A DNA stretch of 64,000 bases from an uncultured Acetatifactor sp. (lineage in GTDB: Bacteria > Bacillota > Clostridia > Lachnospirales > Lachnospiraceae): assembly GCA_910577235.1 (NCBI GenBank), contig CAJTMX010000006.1, positions 1 to 64,000 of the forward strand, given 5' to 3'. Shown here piece after piece: positions 43,469 through 52,170 of this stretch (positions are counted from its first letter, which is position 1; each line of letters opens with the position of its first letter). The position numbers were made by a program, and so were the translations under genes. Under the pieces are notes generated by a model. It ran no database searches, had not been told where the DNA came from, and saw only the letters and a program-made list of their open reading frames with translations.

Positions 43469-44653
43469 TCACTTTGTCAGCGTCTCTGCCAGCAGGCAAA
43501 GCTGCGCCCGGCTGGCGTCACTCAGTAGAGACTTGACCGTCACCACTGGCTCCGCCACGGCACAGTCCTTAAAGCTCTCCACATACTCCCGCATCAGTTT
43601 CCCGGCCATGGGAGCCCAGGAGCCGTTTTCCAAGATCCCGACGGTTCTCTTCTGATAGTTTTTCAGTTTCAGATGATACAGAAAGTCTTCCATGCAGGGG
43701 AACAGACCGCCGTCGTAGGTGGCTGATGCCAGCACCAGCCTGTCGTAGCGGAAAGCGTCCTCTATAGCCTCGGCCATATCGTCTCTGGCCAGGTCAAACA
43801 GAGATACCTTCTGCCCTTTCTCCTCCAGCAGCGCTGCCAGCTCTCTGGCTGCTGCCGCCGTATTGCCGTGAATGGACGCGTAGGCGATGGTAACGCCCTG
43901 ATCCTCCGGGCGGTAACTTGACCAGATATCGTATTTTTCCAGATAATGAGCCAAATTATCCTTAAGGACCGGGCCGTGCAGAGGACATATTGTCTGAATG
44001 TCCAATGCAGATGCCTTTTTTAACAGTGTCTGCACGGGAGCGCCGTATTTGCCCACGATATTCATATAATAGCGGCGGGCCTCACAGTCCCAGTCCTCCT
44101 GAACATCCAGCGCCCCAAATTTGCCGAATCCGTCCGCGGAGAACAATATCTTCTCCGTGCTCTCATACGTCACCATGACCTCCGGCCAATGCACCATGGG
44201 CGCCATATAAAAGTGCAGCATATGACTGCCCAGATTCAAGGTGTCGCCCTCCTTGACCTCCACCTTGCGGCCAGAAAAATCCATATCAAAAAATTGGGGC
44301 AGCATCGCAAAGGTCTTGGTGCTCCCCACCACCTGAATCCCGGGGTATTTTTCACATATCCTCTGAATATTGGCAGCGTGATCCGGCTCTAAATGGGATA
44401 CCACCAGATAATCCGGCTGGCATTCTCCGGCTTTCCGCCGGGATGCAAGTTCCAGCTCCCTCTCCAAGTTATCAAACCATTCCTCCGTGGCCCTGGCGTC
44501 CACGGTGTCCATAAGCGCGATCTTTTCATCCACGATCAGATAGGAATTATAGCACACCCCGTTCGGCACCGAGTACTGGCTCTCAAACAGATCGATCTCA
44601 TGGTCATCGCAGCCGATATAGCGCACCGCGTCTGAAATAGTCACTTTGCTCAT
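43469..44653 (-). CDS. A-type flavoprotein (FprA family, diiron oxygen/NO reductase)
   Basis: The 394-residue protein has a metallo-beta-lactamase diiron domain (HLEPDHAANI; ICPLHGPVL) and a C-terminal flavodoxin domain (IAYASIHGNTAAAARELAAL). Family members reduce O2 to water or NO to N2O in anaerobes, with electrons from rubredoxin or F420. It sits within the arginine cluster but has its own promoter, so the link is probably positional. Confidence 0.92.
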   Translation of the reverse strand: MSKVTISDAVRYIGCDDHEIDLFESQYSVPNGVCYNSYLIVDEKIALMDTVDARATEEWFDNLERELELASRRKAGECQPDYLVVSHLEPDHAANIQRICEKYPGIQVVGSTKTFAMLPQFFDMDFSGRKVEVKEGDTLNLGSHMLHFYMAPMVHWPEVMVTYESTEKILFSADGFGKFGALDVQEDWDCEARRYYMNIVGKYGAPVQTLLKKASALDIQTICPLHGPVLKDNLAHYLEKYDIWSSYRPEDQGVTIAYASIHGNTAAAARELAALLEEKGQKVSLFDLARDDMAEAIEDAFRYDRLVLASATYDGGLFPCMEDFLYHLKLKNYQKRTVGILENGSWAPMAGKLMREYVESFKDCAVAEPVVTVKSLLSDASRAQLCLLAETLTK

Positions 44654-44709
44654 ATATACCCTCCTTGTTATGTACTACATTTTCGGACAATATCCATAAT
44701 TATGTTGCC

Positions 44710-44738
44710 ACAGTATCTGCATCTATAATATTCGTCAA
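44710..44738 (-). promoter_or_regulatory. Promoter of the A-type flavoprotein gene
   Basis: On the minus strand TTGACG (44733-44738), a 17-nt spacer and TACTGT (44710-44715). AAGGAGGG precedes the ATG. Confidence 0.5.
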
Positions 44739-44793
44739 CCACCCCGATGATGGCAGTCAAAGACATCTGCATGAATACAATGTGATCCAACCG

Positions 44794-46017
44794 CTAGGAA
44801 CGGTAATCCGCATTGATCTTCACATAGTCATAGCTTAGATCACAGCCCCAAGCCGTGGCCTGCGCATCACCCATATGCATATCCGCAACCACAGTCACCT
44901 CGGGAGCGGAGAGAATCTTCGTGGCCTCCTCCTCGCTGTAGGCCACGGGACTTCCCTGACTGTATACCACGGCCCTGCCCGCCTCACTCTCAAACCACAG
45001 ATCCACCTTGTCCGGGTCAAAACTGACGCCGCTGTATCCCAGGGCACAGAGAAAACGGCCGAAGTTGCAGTCGTGGCCGTAGATAGCCGCTTTGCTCAGA
45101 GAGGAACAGATCACGGATTTCGCCAATGTGCGGGCATGCTCTTTGGTGTCCGCGCCCATGACTTTCGCCTCGAACAGGCAGGTAGCTCCCTCGCCGTCCC
45201 CGGCCATCTTCCTGGCCAAATAAACGGTGATAAAGTCCAGCGCCTGACAGAACGCCTCATAGTCGGCACCCTCGCCGCATATTTCCTCATTACCTGCCTG
45301 ACCGTTGGCCAGTACCAGCAGCGTGTCGTTGGTGGAAGTGTCGCCGTCCACCGAGATCATATTGAAGGAATCCACCACGGTAGCACTCACCGCGCGCTGG
45401 AGCATCTCCTTGGATATATTGACATCGGTAGTGAGAAAAGCCAGCATGGTACACATGTTGGGATGGATCATGCCGGAGCCCTTGCACATGCCGCCGATAG
45501 TCACGTTCTTGCCGCCGATCTCCACCTCCACGGCAATCTCCTTGGAGACGGTATCGGTGGTCATGATAGCCTGGGCCGCCTCCCGGGCCGCCTCCCGGCC
45601 GGGAGCCTTGGCCGCCACCAGCTTGTCGATCCCCGCGCAGAGCCGGTCCACGGGCATTGCCATGCCGATGACGCCGGTGGATGCTACCAGCACAGCCTCC
45701 GCCGGGATGCCCAGCATTGTTCCTGCGCGCTGTGCTTCCGCCCGGCAGCAGTCCATTCCCGCCTGTCCCGTGCAGGCGTTGGCAATGCCGGAATTCACCA
45801 CCACAGCCTGGGCGAACGGAGACTGGGCCACCACCTTCTGATCCCATTTGACGGGGGCTGCTTTCACCACATTGCTGGTAAAAGTACCCGCCACCCGGCA
45901 GGGGGTGGTGCTGAACACCAGCGCCATATCCTTTCTGTCCTGATATTTTACCGCCGCCTCTGTACCTGCGGCCTCAAAGCCCTTTGCTGCGGTCACGCCG
46001 CCTTCAATCTGTCTCAT
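44794..46017 (-). CDS. argJ: Bifunctional glutamate N-acetyltransferase / N-acetylglutamate synthase
   Basis: The 407-residue protein cycles acetyl groups from N-acetylornithine to glutamate. It contains GGVTAAKGFEAAG, VASTGVIGMAMP, KGSGMIHPNMCTMLAF and a C-terminal DLSYDYVKINADYRS. ArgJ normally cleaves itself at Ala-Thr within M-A-T-M-L; here the residue before the Thr is Cys (MCTML), probably tolerated. The ATG at 46017 has AGAGGAG 6 nt upstream. Confidence 0.95.
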   Translation of the reverse strand: MRQIEGGVTAAKGFEAAGTEAAVKYQDRKDMALVFSTTPCRVAGTFTSNVVKAAPVKWDQKVVAQSPFAQAVVVNSGIANACTGQAGMDCCRAEAQRAGTMLGIPAEAVLVASTGVIGMAMPVDRLCAGIDKLVAAKAPGREAAREAAQAIMTTDTVSKEIAVEVEIGGKNVTIGGMCKGSGMIHPNMCTMLAFLTTDVNISKEMLQRAVSATVVDSFNMISVDGDTSTNDTLLVLANGQAGNEEICGEGADYEAFCQALDFITVYLARKMAGDGEGATCLFEAKVMGADTKEHARTLAKSVICSSLSKAAIYGHDCNFGRFLCALGYSGVSFDPDKVDLWFESEAGRAVVYSQGSPVAYSEEEATKILSAPEVTVVADMHMGDAQATAWGCDLSYDYVKINADYRS

Positions 46018-46102
46018 ATCTGTTCTCCTCTTATTTAAGTTCCGCATATCCCCTCCCACCACCCACTCCGGTGAAAGAAACTCATCCGCTACGGCGTTTG
46101 GC

Positions 46103-46567
46103 TCACTGATTAAATGCCGTGATGTTGGCCTCGTTCAGTGTAAAATCATAGTAGTTTAAATCCTGCCGTTTTGTCCAGCCAATAGTGTTCCAGAAAGCGT
46201 TGCCCACGTCATTGCGGGTAAAGGCGATCAGGCTTACTTTATTGATCCCCTCTTCTTTCAGCGCATTCATACAGTGTACCACCATGGCTTTGCCGATACC
46301 CAGCCTCCGGTAGTCCTCCCGCACACATACATGATACAGACATCCCCTCCTGCCGTCGTGCCCGCAGAGGATACCACCGACAACAGCTCCGTCCTCTGCC
46401 ACAGCCACCACGCTGCTGTAGGGATTTCTCCTTATAAAGCGTTCCACACCCTCCTGGGAATCGTCCAAGCTGCGGATACCGAACCCTTTTATCGTCATCC
46501 ACAGGGCATATAATCCTGCATAATCCTCTGCAGTCATTGTACGTATTGTAAATGTTTTTTCCTGCAT
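46103..46567 (-). CDS. GNAT family N-acetyltransferase
   Basis: The 154-residue protein has the GNAT fold with the acetyl-CoA loop in VCVREDYRRLGIGKAMVVHC and a C-terminal ending NAFWNTIGWTKRQDLNYYDF. The substrate is unknown. It lies between NUDIX and argJ genes; an accessory N-acetylglutamate synthase role is possible but unsupported beyond position. Confidence 0.85.
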   Translation of the reverse strand: MQEKTFTIRTMTAEDYAGLYALWMTIKGFGIRSLDDSQEGVERFIRRNPYSSVVAVAEDGAVVGGILCGHDGRRGCLYHVCVREDYRRLGIGKAMVVHCMNALKEEGINKVSLIAFTRNDVGNAFWNTIGWTKRQDLNYYDFTLNEANITAFNQ

Positions 46568-46618
46568 TTATTATTTCCTTTCCTTTGTGTACAGGCCTTA
46601 TATATCTTCCACAGTTAT

Positions 46619-47074
46619 CTAACAATATAACGAAAACGGCGGATAAGAAGTACTTTCATATTCTGTATATTGTAGTCCCGCATTGTCCGAGATCGCGCTC
46701 TGTATCAGCTTTTTCGTCAGATCCGGGACGTCCTGTCTCCCCAGTGCCTCCGTGACTTCCATCCAGACCACTTCGCTGTTCTCATCATAATCCGATTGGG
46801 GTGATCCCGAGATATATTCCGCCTTAAACGCAATATACCAATCATGCATATTAAAGCGAATCCCAATAACATTCCCCGGTTCCACCCTGATGCCGGTTTC
46901 CTCCAAATATTCACGCACAAGCGCGTCCTGCGGGGTTTCACCCATTTCCACATATCCTCCGGGTATGATGAGTTTTCCTGCTCCTCCTCCGTAAGTATGC
47001 CTGGCCAGCAGCACTTTTCCCTCATGAATCACCACGCCGGTAACACTCTGCCCCCAATTTGTGTTGTTATCCAT
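46619..47074 (-). CDS. NUDIX hydrolase
   Basis: The 151-residue protein carries a complete NUDIX box, GGYVEMGETPQDALVREYLE followed by ETGI, with the catalytic Glu residues. Family members hydrolyse nucleoside diphosphate-linked compounds; the substrate cannot be set. The ATG at 47074 follows AGGAAGG at moderate distance; an ATG 27 bp earlier is possible. It lies in the arginine gene cluster, 139 bp after argC. Confidence 0.87.
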   Translation of the reverse strand: MDNNTNWGQSVTGVVIHEGKVLLARHTYGGGAGKLIIPGGYVEMGETPQDALVREYLEETGIRVEPGNVIGIRFNMHDWYIAFKAEYISGSPQSDYDENSEVVWMEVTEALGRQDVPDLTKKLIQSAISDNAGLQYTEYESTSYPPFSLYC

Positions 47075-47212
47075 ATCACTGTGTCCTTCCTCTATCCTCA
47101 TAATATCACAGGCTGTATCTGCGCTATCGTCTCAATATGCACTTAAACTTCCGCTCCAAATATCCTCTCTTATCCGCTATAATACCGCGCGCCACCCTAC
47201 GAAAGATCCTCC

Positions 47213-48271
47213 TTACGGGAAACAGGGCACCAACTCCAATCCTTCACTCTCAGGCAGTCCGAACAGCAGGTTCATATTCTGCACAGCCTGCCCGGCAGCG
47301 CCCTTTACCAGATTGTCCAGTGCCCCCATCATTATGATCCTGCCCGTTCGCTCATCTATGACAAAGTTTACGTCCACATAATTGCTGCCCTCCACCCATT
47401 TTGTCTCGGGACAGACACCTTTTTCCAGAACGCGGACGAACCGCTCCCCGGCATAATATTTGTCATATGCTGCTTTGATCTCCTCATAAGTCGGAAGACT
47501 TCCGTCCGCTTTGGAAATAAGCCTTGCGTACTCCGTCACCAAGATTCCCCGGTTCATTGGCACCAAATGAGGTGTAAAATTGATCGTCAGCTGTCGGCCT
47601 GCCGCATAGCCGAGCTGCTCCTCGATCTCCGGGGTATGTCTGTGGCTGCCCACGCCGTAAGCCTTGATGTTTTCGTTTACCTCGCAGTAGAGATTAGGCA
47701 CCTTGGCTCCTCTGCCCGCCCCGGAAGTGCCGGACTTGGCATCCACGATCAGCGTATCCTCATCGATCAGGCCCTCCTTTACCAAGGGATAAGCCGTCAG
47801 GATGGAACAGGTGGTGTAACAGCCCGGATTGGCCACCAGTCTGGTCTTTTCACTGATCTGATCCCTGTTGATCTCGCACAGGCCGTAGACAGCCTCGGGG
47901 ATAAATTGGGGGGATTTATGCTCTATCTTATACCACTGTTCGTAGATTTTTACATCCTTAATACGATAGTCCGCGGACAAGTCTACGATCTTTACCTTCT
48001 GTAGAATTTCCTCCGTCAGCAATCCTGCCAAAAAGCCCTGGGGAGTGGCCGTAAAGATTACATCCACCTGCTCCGCCAAAAGCGCCAGATTGTCGTCTTT
48101 ACATACATCTTCCACAATCTGAAACATATTTTGATATACTTGATAATATTTCTGATCTATATAACTTCTGGAGCCGTACCACTTGATCTCCACATCCCTA
48201 TGTCCCATCAGTATACGCACCAGCTCTCCGCCCGCGTATCCGGTAGCTCCGATTATTCCCACTTTTATCAT
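47213..48271 (-). CDS. argC: N-acetyl-gamma-glutamyl-phosphate reductase
   Basis: The 352-residue NADP-dependent enzyme makes N-acetylglutamate semialdehyde. It starts MIKVGIIGATGYAGGELVRI and has the catalytic Cys in LVANPGCYTTCSIL, plus HRHTPEIEEQL. It is first in the minus-strand arginine gene run, with its own promoter and possible arginine repressor sites upstream. GAAAGG precedes the ATG. Confidence 0.95.
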   Translation of the reverse strand: MIKVGIIGATGYAGGELVRILMGHRDVEIKWYGSRSYIDQKYYQVYQNMFQIVEDVCKDDNLALLAEQVDVIFTATPQGFLAGLLTEEILQKVKIVDLSADYRIKDVKIYEQWYKIEHKSPQFIPEAVYGLCEINRDQISEKTRLVANPGCYTTCSILTAYPLVKEGLIDEDTLIVDAKSGTSGAGRGAKVPNLYCEVNENIKAYGVGSHRHTPEIEEQLGYAAGRQLTINFTPHLVPMNRGILVTEYARLISKADGSLPTYEEIKAAYDKYYAGERFVRVLEKGVCPETKWVEGSNYVDVNFVIDERTGRIIMMGALDNLVKGAAGQAVQNMNLLFGLPESEGLELVPCFP

Positions 48272-48309
48272 GCCGCACATCCTTTCATATAGGTAGGTTC
48301 TCTCTTGCC

Positions 48310-48338
48310 ATCATACTCTATTTTATTGTAAAAAACAA
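48310..48338 (-). promoter_or_regulatory. Promoter of argC
   Basis: On the minus strand TTGTTT (48333-48338), a 17-nt spacer and TATGAT (48310-48315), giving a leader of about 30 nt. Confidence 0.5.
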
Positions 48339-48401
48339 CTGTTTCCTTTCTGCCAACTTTATTTATGATTGCACAAAAAATGTATAAAGTCAAGCGCTTT
48401 A

Positions 48402-48446
48402 TGTATATTTATTCCATTTTATACACGATAAATGAATATATACAAA
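48402..48446. promoter_or_regulatory. Possible arginine repressor (ARG box) pair
   Basis: TGTATATTTATTCC (48402) and TGAATATATACAAA (48433) match the TGAATWWWWATTCA consensus at 12 and 11 of 14 positions, about three helical turns apart, upstream of argC. The sequence is AT-rich, so chance matches are possible. A weaker 10/14 match (50020-50033) lies before the argG promoter. Confidence 0.3.
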
Positions 48447-48521
48447 GATATTTGCATATCTTGACGTATGTATGCTGTCAATCCCATTCGTGAAGATATC
48501 TATTTTATAGAATATATTCGG

Positions 48522-48568
48522 TATTTATTTAGAAATGGCCACAGATACCTTGTACGTATACTGTGGCC
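48522..48568 (-). terminator. Terminator of the Rpn-family gene
   Basis: Arms GGCCACAG (48537-48544) and CTGTGGCC (48561-48568) form a perfect 8-bp stem, followed on the minus strand by ATTTCTAAATAAAT. It lies about 35 bp past the stop codon. Confidence 0.65.
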
Positions 48569-48602
48569 CTATATAAGATCCAATATCCTTAAGTGACCGA
48601 AC

Positions 48603-49721
48603 TCAGTCCTGCTCCCCTCTCAATTGTCGGATTTCCTGCAAAAGTTTCGCAATCTGTTGGTCCTTTTGCTCCAACTGCCGGGATGCTGCCTCCCTTGTCT
48701 GCTCCAGCTGCTGCTCCGTCTGCTCCAGCTGCTGCTCTGTCTGCTCTAACTGCTGCTCCGTCTGCTCCAACTGCTGCTCCGTCTGCTCCAACTGCTGCTC
48801 CGTCTGTTCCAGCTGCTGCTCCGTCTGCCCCAGCTGCTGCTTCGTCTGCTCCAACTGCTGCTCCGTCTGCCCCAGTTGCTGCTCCGTCTGCCCCAGTTGC
48901 TGCTCCGTCTGCCCCAGTTGCTGAAGCATCACATCTCTCGCCCGTTCTGCCATCTCCCGCTCTTTCAATATCGTATTCATCTCCTTAATATGTTTCTCCC
49001 TCGCCTTACACTGCTCGCGAATAGATTCGTCCGCAGTAAGTTCATATATGGTGTTAACCGCGTCTCCCATTACCTGATTCCGTTCTGCTAACATTTTGAG
49101 TTCCTCCCATGTGGTGGCCTTGAAGAAGGATGCCCAGTAGTCGATCTCCCACTTCCGGTCCTCTTGAGTAGCCAGTTCTATATGCTTTAAGTTTACCACA
49201 CTCAGAGCTATCTTGTCAGTAAAAATGTGATGACTTTTCACGTTCATCATCTTATATGTGGCATAAAACTCCGGCTGTTCCGGAAACAGAGTAAAATCCA
49301 GAAAACTGATATGTACAGTCGGTTTCACTTCCACATAATCATGTCCGCTCTGTAACTGGTCAAAATTGCGGCATAGATAGGTCATGGATCTTTCGGGCCA
49401 GTTCTTATAATCCGCCACCTGCATTTCCAGATTGATCAATGTTTGATCGTTCAGCAAGACATTGATATCCAATATAAATGTCTTGCTGTCAAAATCCTCA
49501 GTCAGAGCCGCCCCCAGCAGAATCGGATTCCTGACTTCCACACTCTGTACCTCCTCCGGCCGCAGATGCAGCAAAGAGCAGATCAGATGCTTTAACACAT
49601 TTTCGTTTTTTTGCAGCAAAGCCTTAAACATATAGTCGTTGGTCAGAGTGTAAGGCAGTTTTCCGGTAGCCTGCAAATATGAGGGCTCTTTCTCCCACGC
49701 CTTGGGAATGGATTGATTCAT
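48603..49721 (-). CDS. Rpn family PD-(D/E)xK nuclease with heptad-repeat tail
   Basis: The 372-residue protein begins YTLTNDYMFKALLQKNENVL and has a PD-(D/E)xK core (DSKTFILDINVLLND; LINLEMQVADY). The family includes RpnA-type recombination-promoting nucleases and proteins often labelled transposases. The C-terminal quarter is a coiled coil made of eleven perfect 7-residue units L(G/E)QTEQQ plus one partial unit. The ATG at 49721 has AAGGAG 8 nt upstream. Its leader is about 165 nt from a strong promoter. It is placed between argC and argG, so it may be an insertion into an ancestral arginine cluster. Confidence 0.85.
   Translation of the reverse strand: MNQSIPKAWEKEPSYLQATGKLPYTLTNDYMFKALLQKNENVLKHLICSLLHLRPEEVQSVEVRNPILLGAALTEDFDSKTFILDINVLLNDQTLINLEMQVADYKNWPERSMTYLCRNFDQLQSGHDYVEVKPTVHISFLDFTLFPEQPEFYATYKMMNVKSHHIFTDKIALSVVNLKHIELATQEDRKWEIDYWASFFKATTWEELKMLAERNQVMGDAVNTIYELTADESIREQCKAREKHIKEMNTILKEREMAERARDVMLQQLGQTEQQLGQTEQQLGQTEQQLEQTKQQLGQTEQQLEQTEQQLEQTEQQLEQTEQQLEQTEQQLEQTEQQLEQTREAASRQLEQKDQQIAKLLQEIRQLRGEQD
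48693..48925 (-). repeat. 21-bp tandem repeats encoding the coiled-coil tail
   Basis: Eleven full and one partial copies of a 21-bp unit (consensus CTGCTCCGTCTGCTCCAACTG on this strand) differ at one to three positions. Each unit encodes one heptad, so copy changes keep the frame. Confidence 0.9.
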
Positions 49722-49890
49722 AAGCATGTCTCCTTTTTGTGTGATGTTTCCGGCAAATCGCCTGTCCGCCCGCAAACCACGTAAAAAAGAGCGCAATAAT
49801 ACACTTGAGAATACATACAACAGTCCGGGAAAACAACGGCAAAACGCCAGAAAAAGAAAATAATCATATCGACATGATTGACATGGACAC

Positions 49891-49919
49891 AGTATAACAG
49901 GTATAGATACAAAACGCAA
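49891..49919 (-). promoter_or_regulatory. Promoter of the Rpn-family gene
   Basis: On the minus strand TTGCGT (49914-49919), a 17-nt spacer and TATACT (49891-49896) preceded by TGT. The interval to the ATG holds no convincing gene. Confidence 0.55.
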
Positions 49920-50076
49920 TATATATTTGTAATACACTTAAATATTTTAGATGCCGCTTCCCGCCCCACATATATATTTTGCATATTTATACTTTTTCCA
50001 TTGATTATATACATATATGTGAATATTTTATAGGATATATACAAAAACAGCTCTCGGTTTTATACAATATTGGGGC

Positions 50077-50105
50077 TTGCAATCTCGCTCCGGAAAGTAT
50101 ATAGT
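50077..50105 (+). promoter_or_regulatory. Promoter of argG
   Basis: TTGCAA (50077-50082), 17-nt spacer, TATAGT (50100-50105). The leader is about 100 nt and ends in a small CGCG/CGCG hairpin next to GGGAAAGGAG. Confidence 0.6.
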
Positions 50106-50214
50106 ATCCCTAGTACATAAAATCAAAACATAATCACACAGGCAAAGCGGGAGTCTGGCCCGGTCAGATCGTATAACTGTGGATTTACTCGCGTTACGCG
50201 GGAAAGGAGAAAAT

Positions 50215-51432
50215 ATGAAAGAGAAAGTAGTTTTAGCGTACTCCGGCGGTCTGGATACCACCGCCATCATTCCGTGGCTCAAAGAAAATTTTGACTACGA
50301 GGTCATCTGCGTATGTATCGACTGCGGGCAGGCCGAAGAGTTGGACGGTCTGGAGGAAAGAGCCAAATTCTGCGGCGCGGAAAAGCTGTATGTTTTAGAT
50401 GTGATTGATGAGTTCTGCGATGAGTACATCATGCCCTGTGTACAGGCCGGTGCCGTCTATGAGAACAAATACCTGCTGGGCACCTCCATGGCAAGACCTC
50501 TTATCGCCAAAAAGCTGGTGGAAATTGCCCGCAAGGAAGGTGCCGTAGCCATTTGCCACGGAGCCACCGGCAAGGGCAACGACCAGATCCGTTTTGAGCT
50601 GGGGATCAAGGCTTTGGCACCGGACATCAAGATCATCGCTGCCTGGAGAAACGATGCCTGGAATATGGATTCCCGTGAATCCGAGATCGCGTACTGCAAG
50701 GCCCACGGCATTGATCTGCCTTTTTCCGCCGATTCCTCCTACAGCCGCGACCGCAATATCTGGCATATCAGCCATGAGGGGCTGGAGCTGGAAGACCCCG
50801 CCAACGAGCCGAACTATGAGCATCTGCTGGTGCTGGGTGTCACTCCGCAGAAGGCTCCCGAGCAGGGCGAATATGTGACCCTGACCTTTGAGAAGGGTAT
50901 CCCCACCTCCTTAAACGGTGAGAAGATGAAAGTATCCGATATCATACGCAAATTGAACGAGCTGGGCGGTAAGCACGGCATCGGCATCATCGACATCGTA
51001 GAAAACCGTGTGGTAGGCATGAAGTCCCGGGGCGTGTACGAAACGCCCGGCGGCACGATCCTGATGGAAGCGCACCAGCAGCTGGAAGAGCTGATTCTGG
51101 ACCGTGACACCTATGCTCTGAAAAAAGAGATGGGCAGCCGCTTTGCCAGCCTGGTATACGAGGGCAAATGGTTCACTCCTCTGCGCGAGGCAGAGCAGGC
51201 ATTTATCGAAAAGACTCAGGAGTATGTGACCGGCGAAGTAAAGTTCCAGCTGTACAAGGGCAATATCATCAAAGCCGGAACCACTTCTCCCTATTCCCTG
51301 TACAATGAGAGCATCGCGTCCTTTACCACCGGCGATCTGTACGACCACCACGACGCGGAGGGCTTTATCAATCTGTTTGGCCTGTCCCTGAAGGTTCGCG
51401 CCATGAAGATGCAGGAAACGGATAATCGGTAA
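50215..51432 (+). CDS. argG: Argininosuccinate synthase
   Basis: The 405-residue enzyme joins citrulline and aspartate using ATP. Clear motifs are VVLAYSGGLDTTAIIPWL (ATP loop), GATGKGNDQIRFE and SADSSYSRDRNIWHISHEG. Start at 50215 with AAAGGAG upstream; an earlier in-frame ATG (50179) lacks support. It is divergent from the other arginine genes, and argH is not in the window. Confidence 0.97.
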   Translation: MKEKVVLAYSGGLDTTAIIPWLKENFDYEVICVCIDCGQAEELDGLEERAKFCGAEKLYVLDVIDEFCDEYIMPCVQAGAVYENKYLLGTSMARPLIAKKLVEIARKEGAVAICHGATGKGNDQIRFELGIKALAPDIKIIAAWRNDAWNMDSRESEIAYCKAHGIDLPFSADSSYSRDRNIWHISHEGLELEDPANEPNYEHLLVLGVTPQKAPEQGEYVTLTFEKGIPTSLNGEKMKVSDIIRKLNELGGKHGIGIIDIVENRVVGMKSRGVYETPGGTILMEAHQQLEELILDRDTYALKKEMGSRFASLVYEGKWFTPLREAEQAFIEKTQEYVTGEVKFQLYKGNIIKAGTTSPYSLYNESIASFTTGDLYDHHDAEGFINLFGLSLKVRAMKMQETDNR

Positions 51433-51442
51433 CCGATACGAG

Positions 51443-51480
51443 CAAGGCAGGGAGCACTCCCTGCCTTGTGATTGTTTTAT
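51443..51480 (+). terminator. Terminator of argG
   Basis: Arms CAAGGCAGGGAG and CTCCCTGCCTTG form a 12-bp stem with a 2-nt loop, followed by TGATTGTTTTAT. Confidence 0.8.
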
Positions 51481-51741
51481 AGCTCTTTCTGCCTATTGGG
51501 CAAAATGTCTGTCCACGGTATCCCACGTGCATTTCCCGTCAACACCTGTGGCAGTCCCACCCTACCTCTGGACTATTCCCTTTGATGTCAGATACATTTC
51601 ATTTCCACCATTATAATATCATCGCCTTCTGCGCCGGTCTATGGGTGACTAAACTGTTCCGCTTATATTGGAGACCTTCGGTAAAAAGTTCTTGAACACC
51701 GAAAGCAAATCGGTATTATTTCAGCTAATGGCACAATGTAT
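51481..51741. other. Intergenic stretch with no recognisable gene
   Basis: About 260 bp between the argG terminator and the next promoter. Neither strand shows a sustained open frame with a start and ribosome-binding site. On the minus strand, stop-interrupted segments look faintly coding, so a decayed gene is possible, but I could not assign it. Confidence 0.4.
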
Positions 51742-51770
51742 TTGACATAAAAGACACTGTCAACTATACT
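51742..51770 (+). promoter_or_regulatory. Promoter with overlapping palindromic operator candidate
   Basis: TTGACA (51742-51747), 17-nt spacer, TATACT (51765-51770). The -35 TTGACA is one arm of TTGACA-N10-TGTCAA (51742-51763), placing an inverted repeat across the spacer, as expected for a repressor site. Confidence 0.6.
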
Positions 51771-51819
51771 GTTATTGTTTGGTTCCGACAGGGGAATTCG
51801 GAAGGGGGGGGGAACCCGC

Positions 51820-52086
51820 ATGCCCTATGTGATAACTTTATATTTGCTCTGTATCAACCTGACAGGCCTGGCCAGTATGGGCCTGGATAAGAGAAAAGCT
51901 ATACGACACGAATGGCGTATCTCTGAGGCTACGCTGTTTCTGATCGCCCTTATGGGCGGCAGCCTGGGGTCCATCATCGGAATGCAATTGTTCCGGCACA
52001 AAACCCGGCACTGGTATTTCGTCTGGGGTATGCCCGCAATATTCTTTGCCGAACTTGCGCTGGCGCTCCTTATCTTGAAACAATAA
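51820..52086 (+). CDS. DUF1294 small membrane protein
   Basis: The 88-residue protein has two to three membrane helices and the DUF1294 signature (MGLDKRKAIRHEWRISEATL; ALMGGSLGSIIGMQLFRHKT; WYFVWGMP). Function is unknown. The start at 51820 has an uninterrupted run of nine G (51804-51812) acting as the Shine-Dalgarno, which could slip. Confidence 0.85.
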   Translation: MPYVITLYLLCINLTGLASMGLDKRKAIRHEWRISEATLFLIALMGGSLGSIIGMQLFRHKTRHWYFVWGMPAIFFAELALALLILKQ

Positions 52087-52170
52087 TTCCCATGTATTAT
52101 AGGACTGACGGATCGCGGAAAAAAACAGCTGCAGCGCCGATACGGCCGCGGCAACAGGAAAGGCGCCATT

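Noticed and set aside
44794..46017. Alternative long plus-strand frame opposite argJ
   Set aside because: It is an artefact of codon bias opposite a well-conserved enzyme.
48693..48925. Regular repeats that could suggest a CRISPR array
   Set aside because: The 21-bp units are contiguous with no spacers, keep an open frame and encode a heptad coiled coil.
49718..49866. About 49-codon minus-strand leader frame ending at the Rpn start codon
   Set aside because: It overlaps the Rpn ATG in a way that could suggest coupling, but has no ribosome-binding site and an implausible aromatic/Cys-rich composition.
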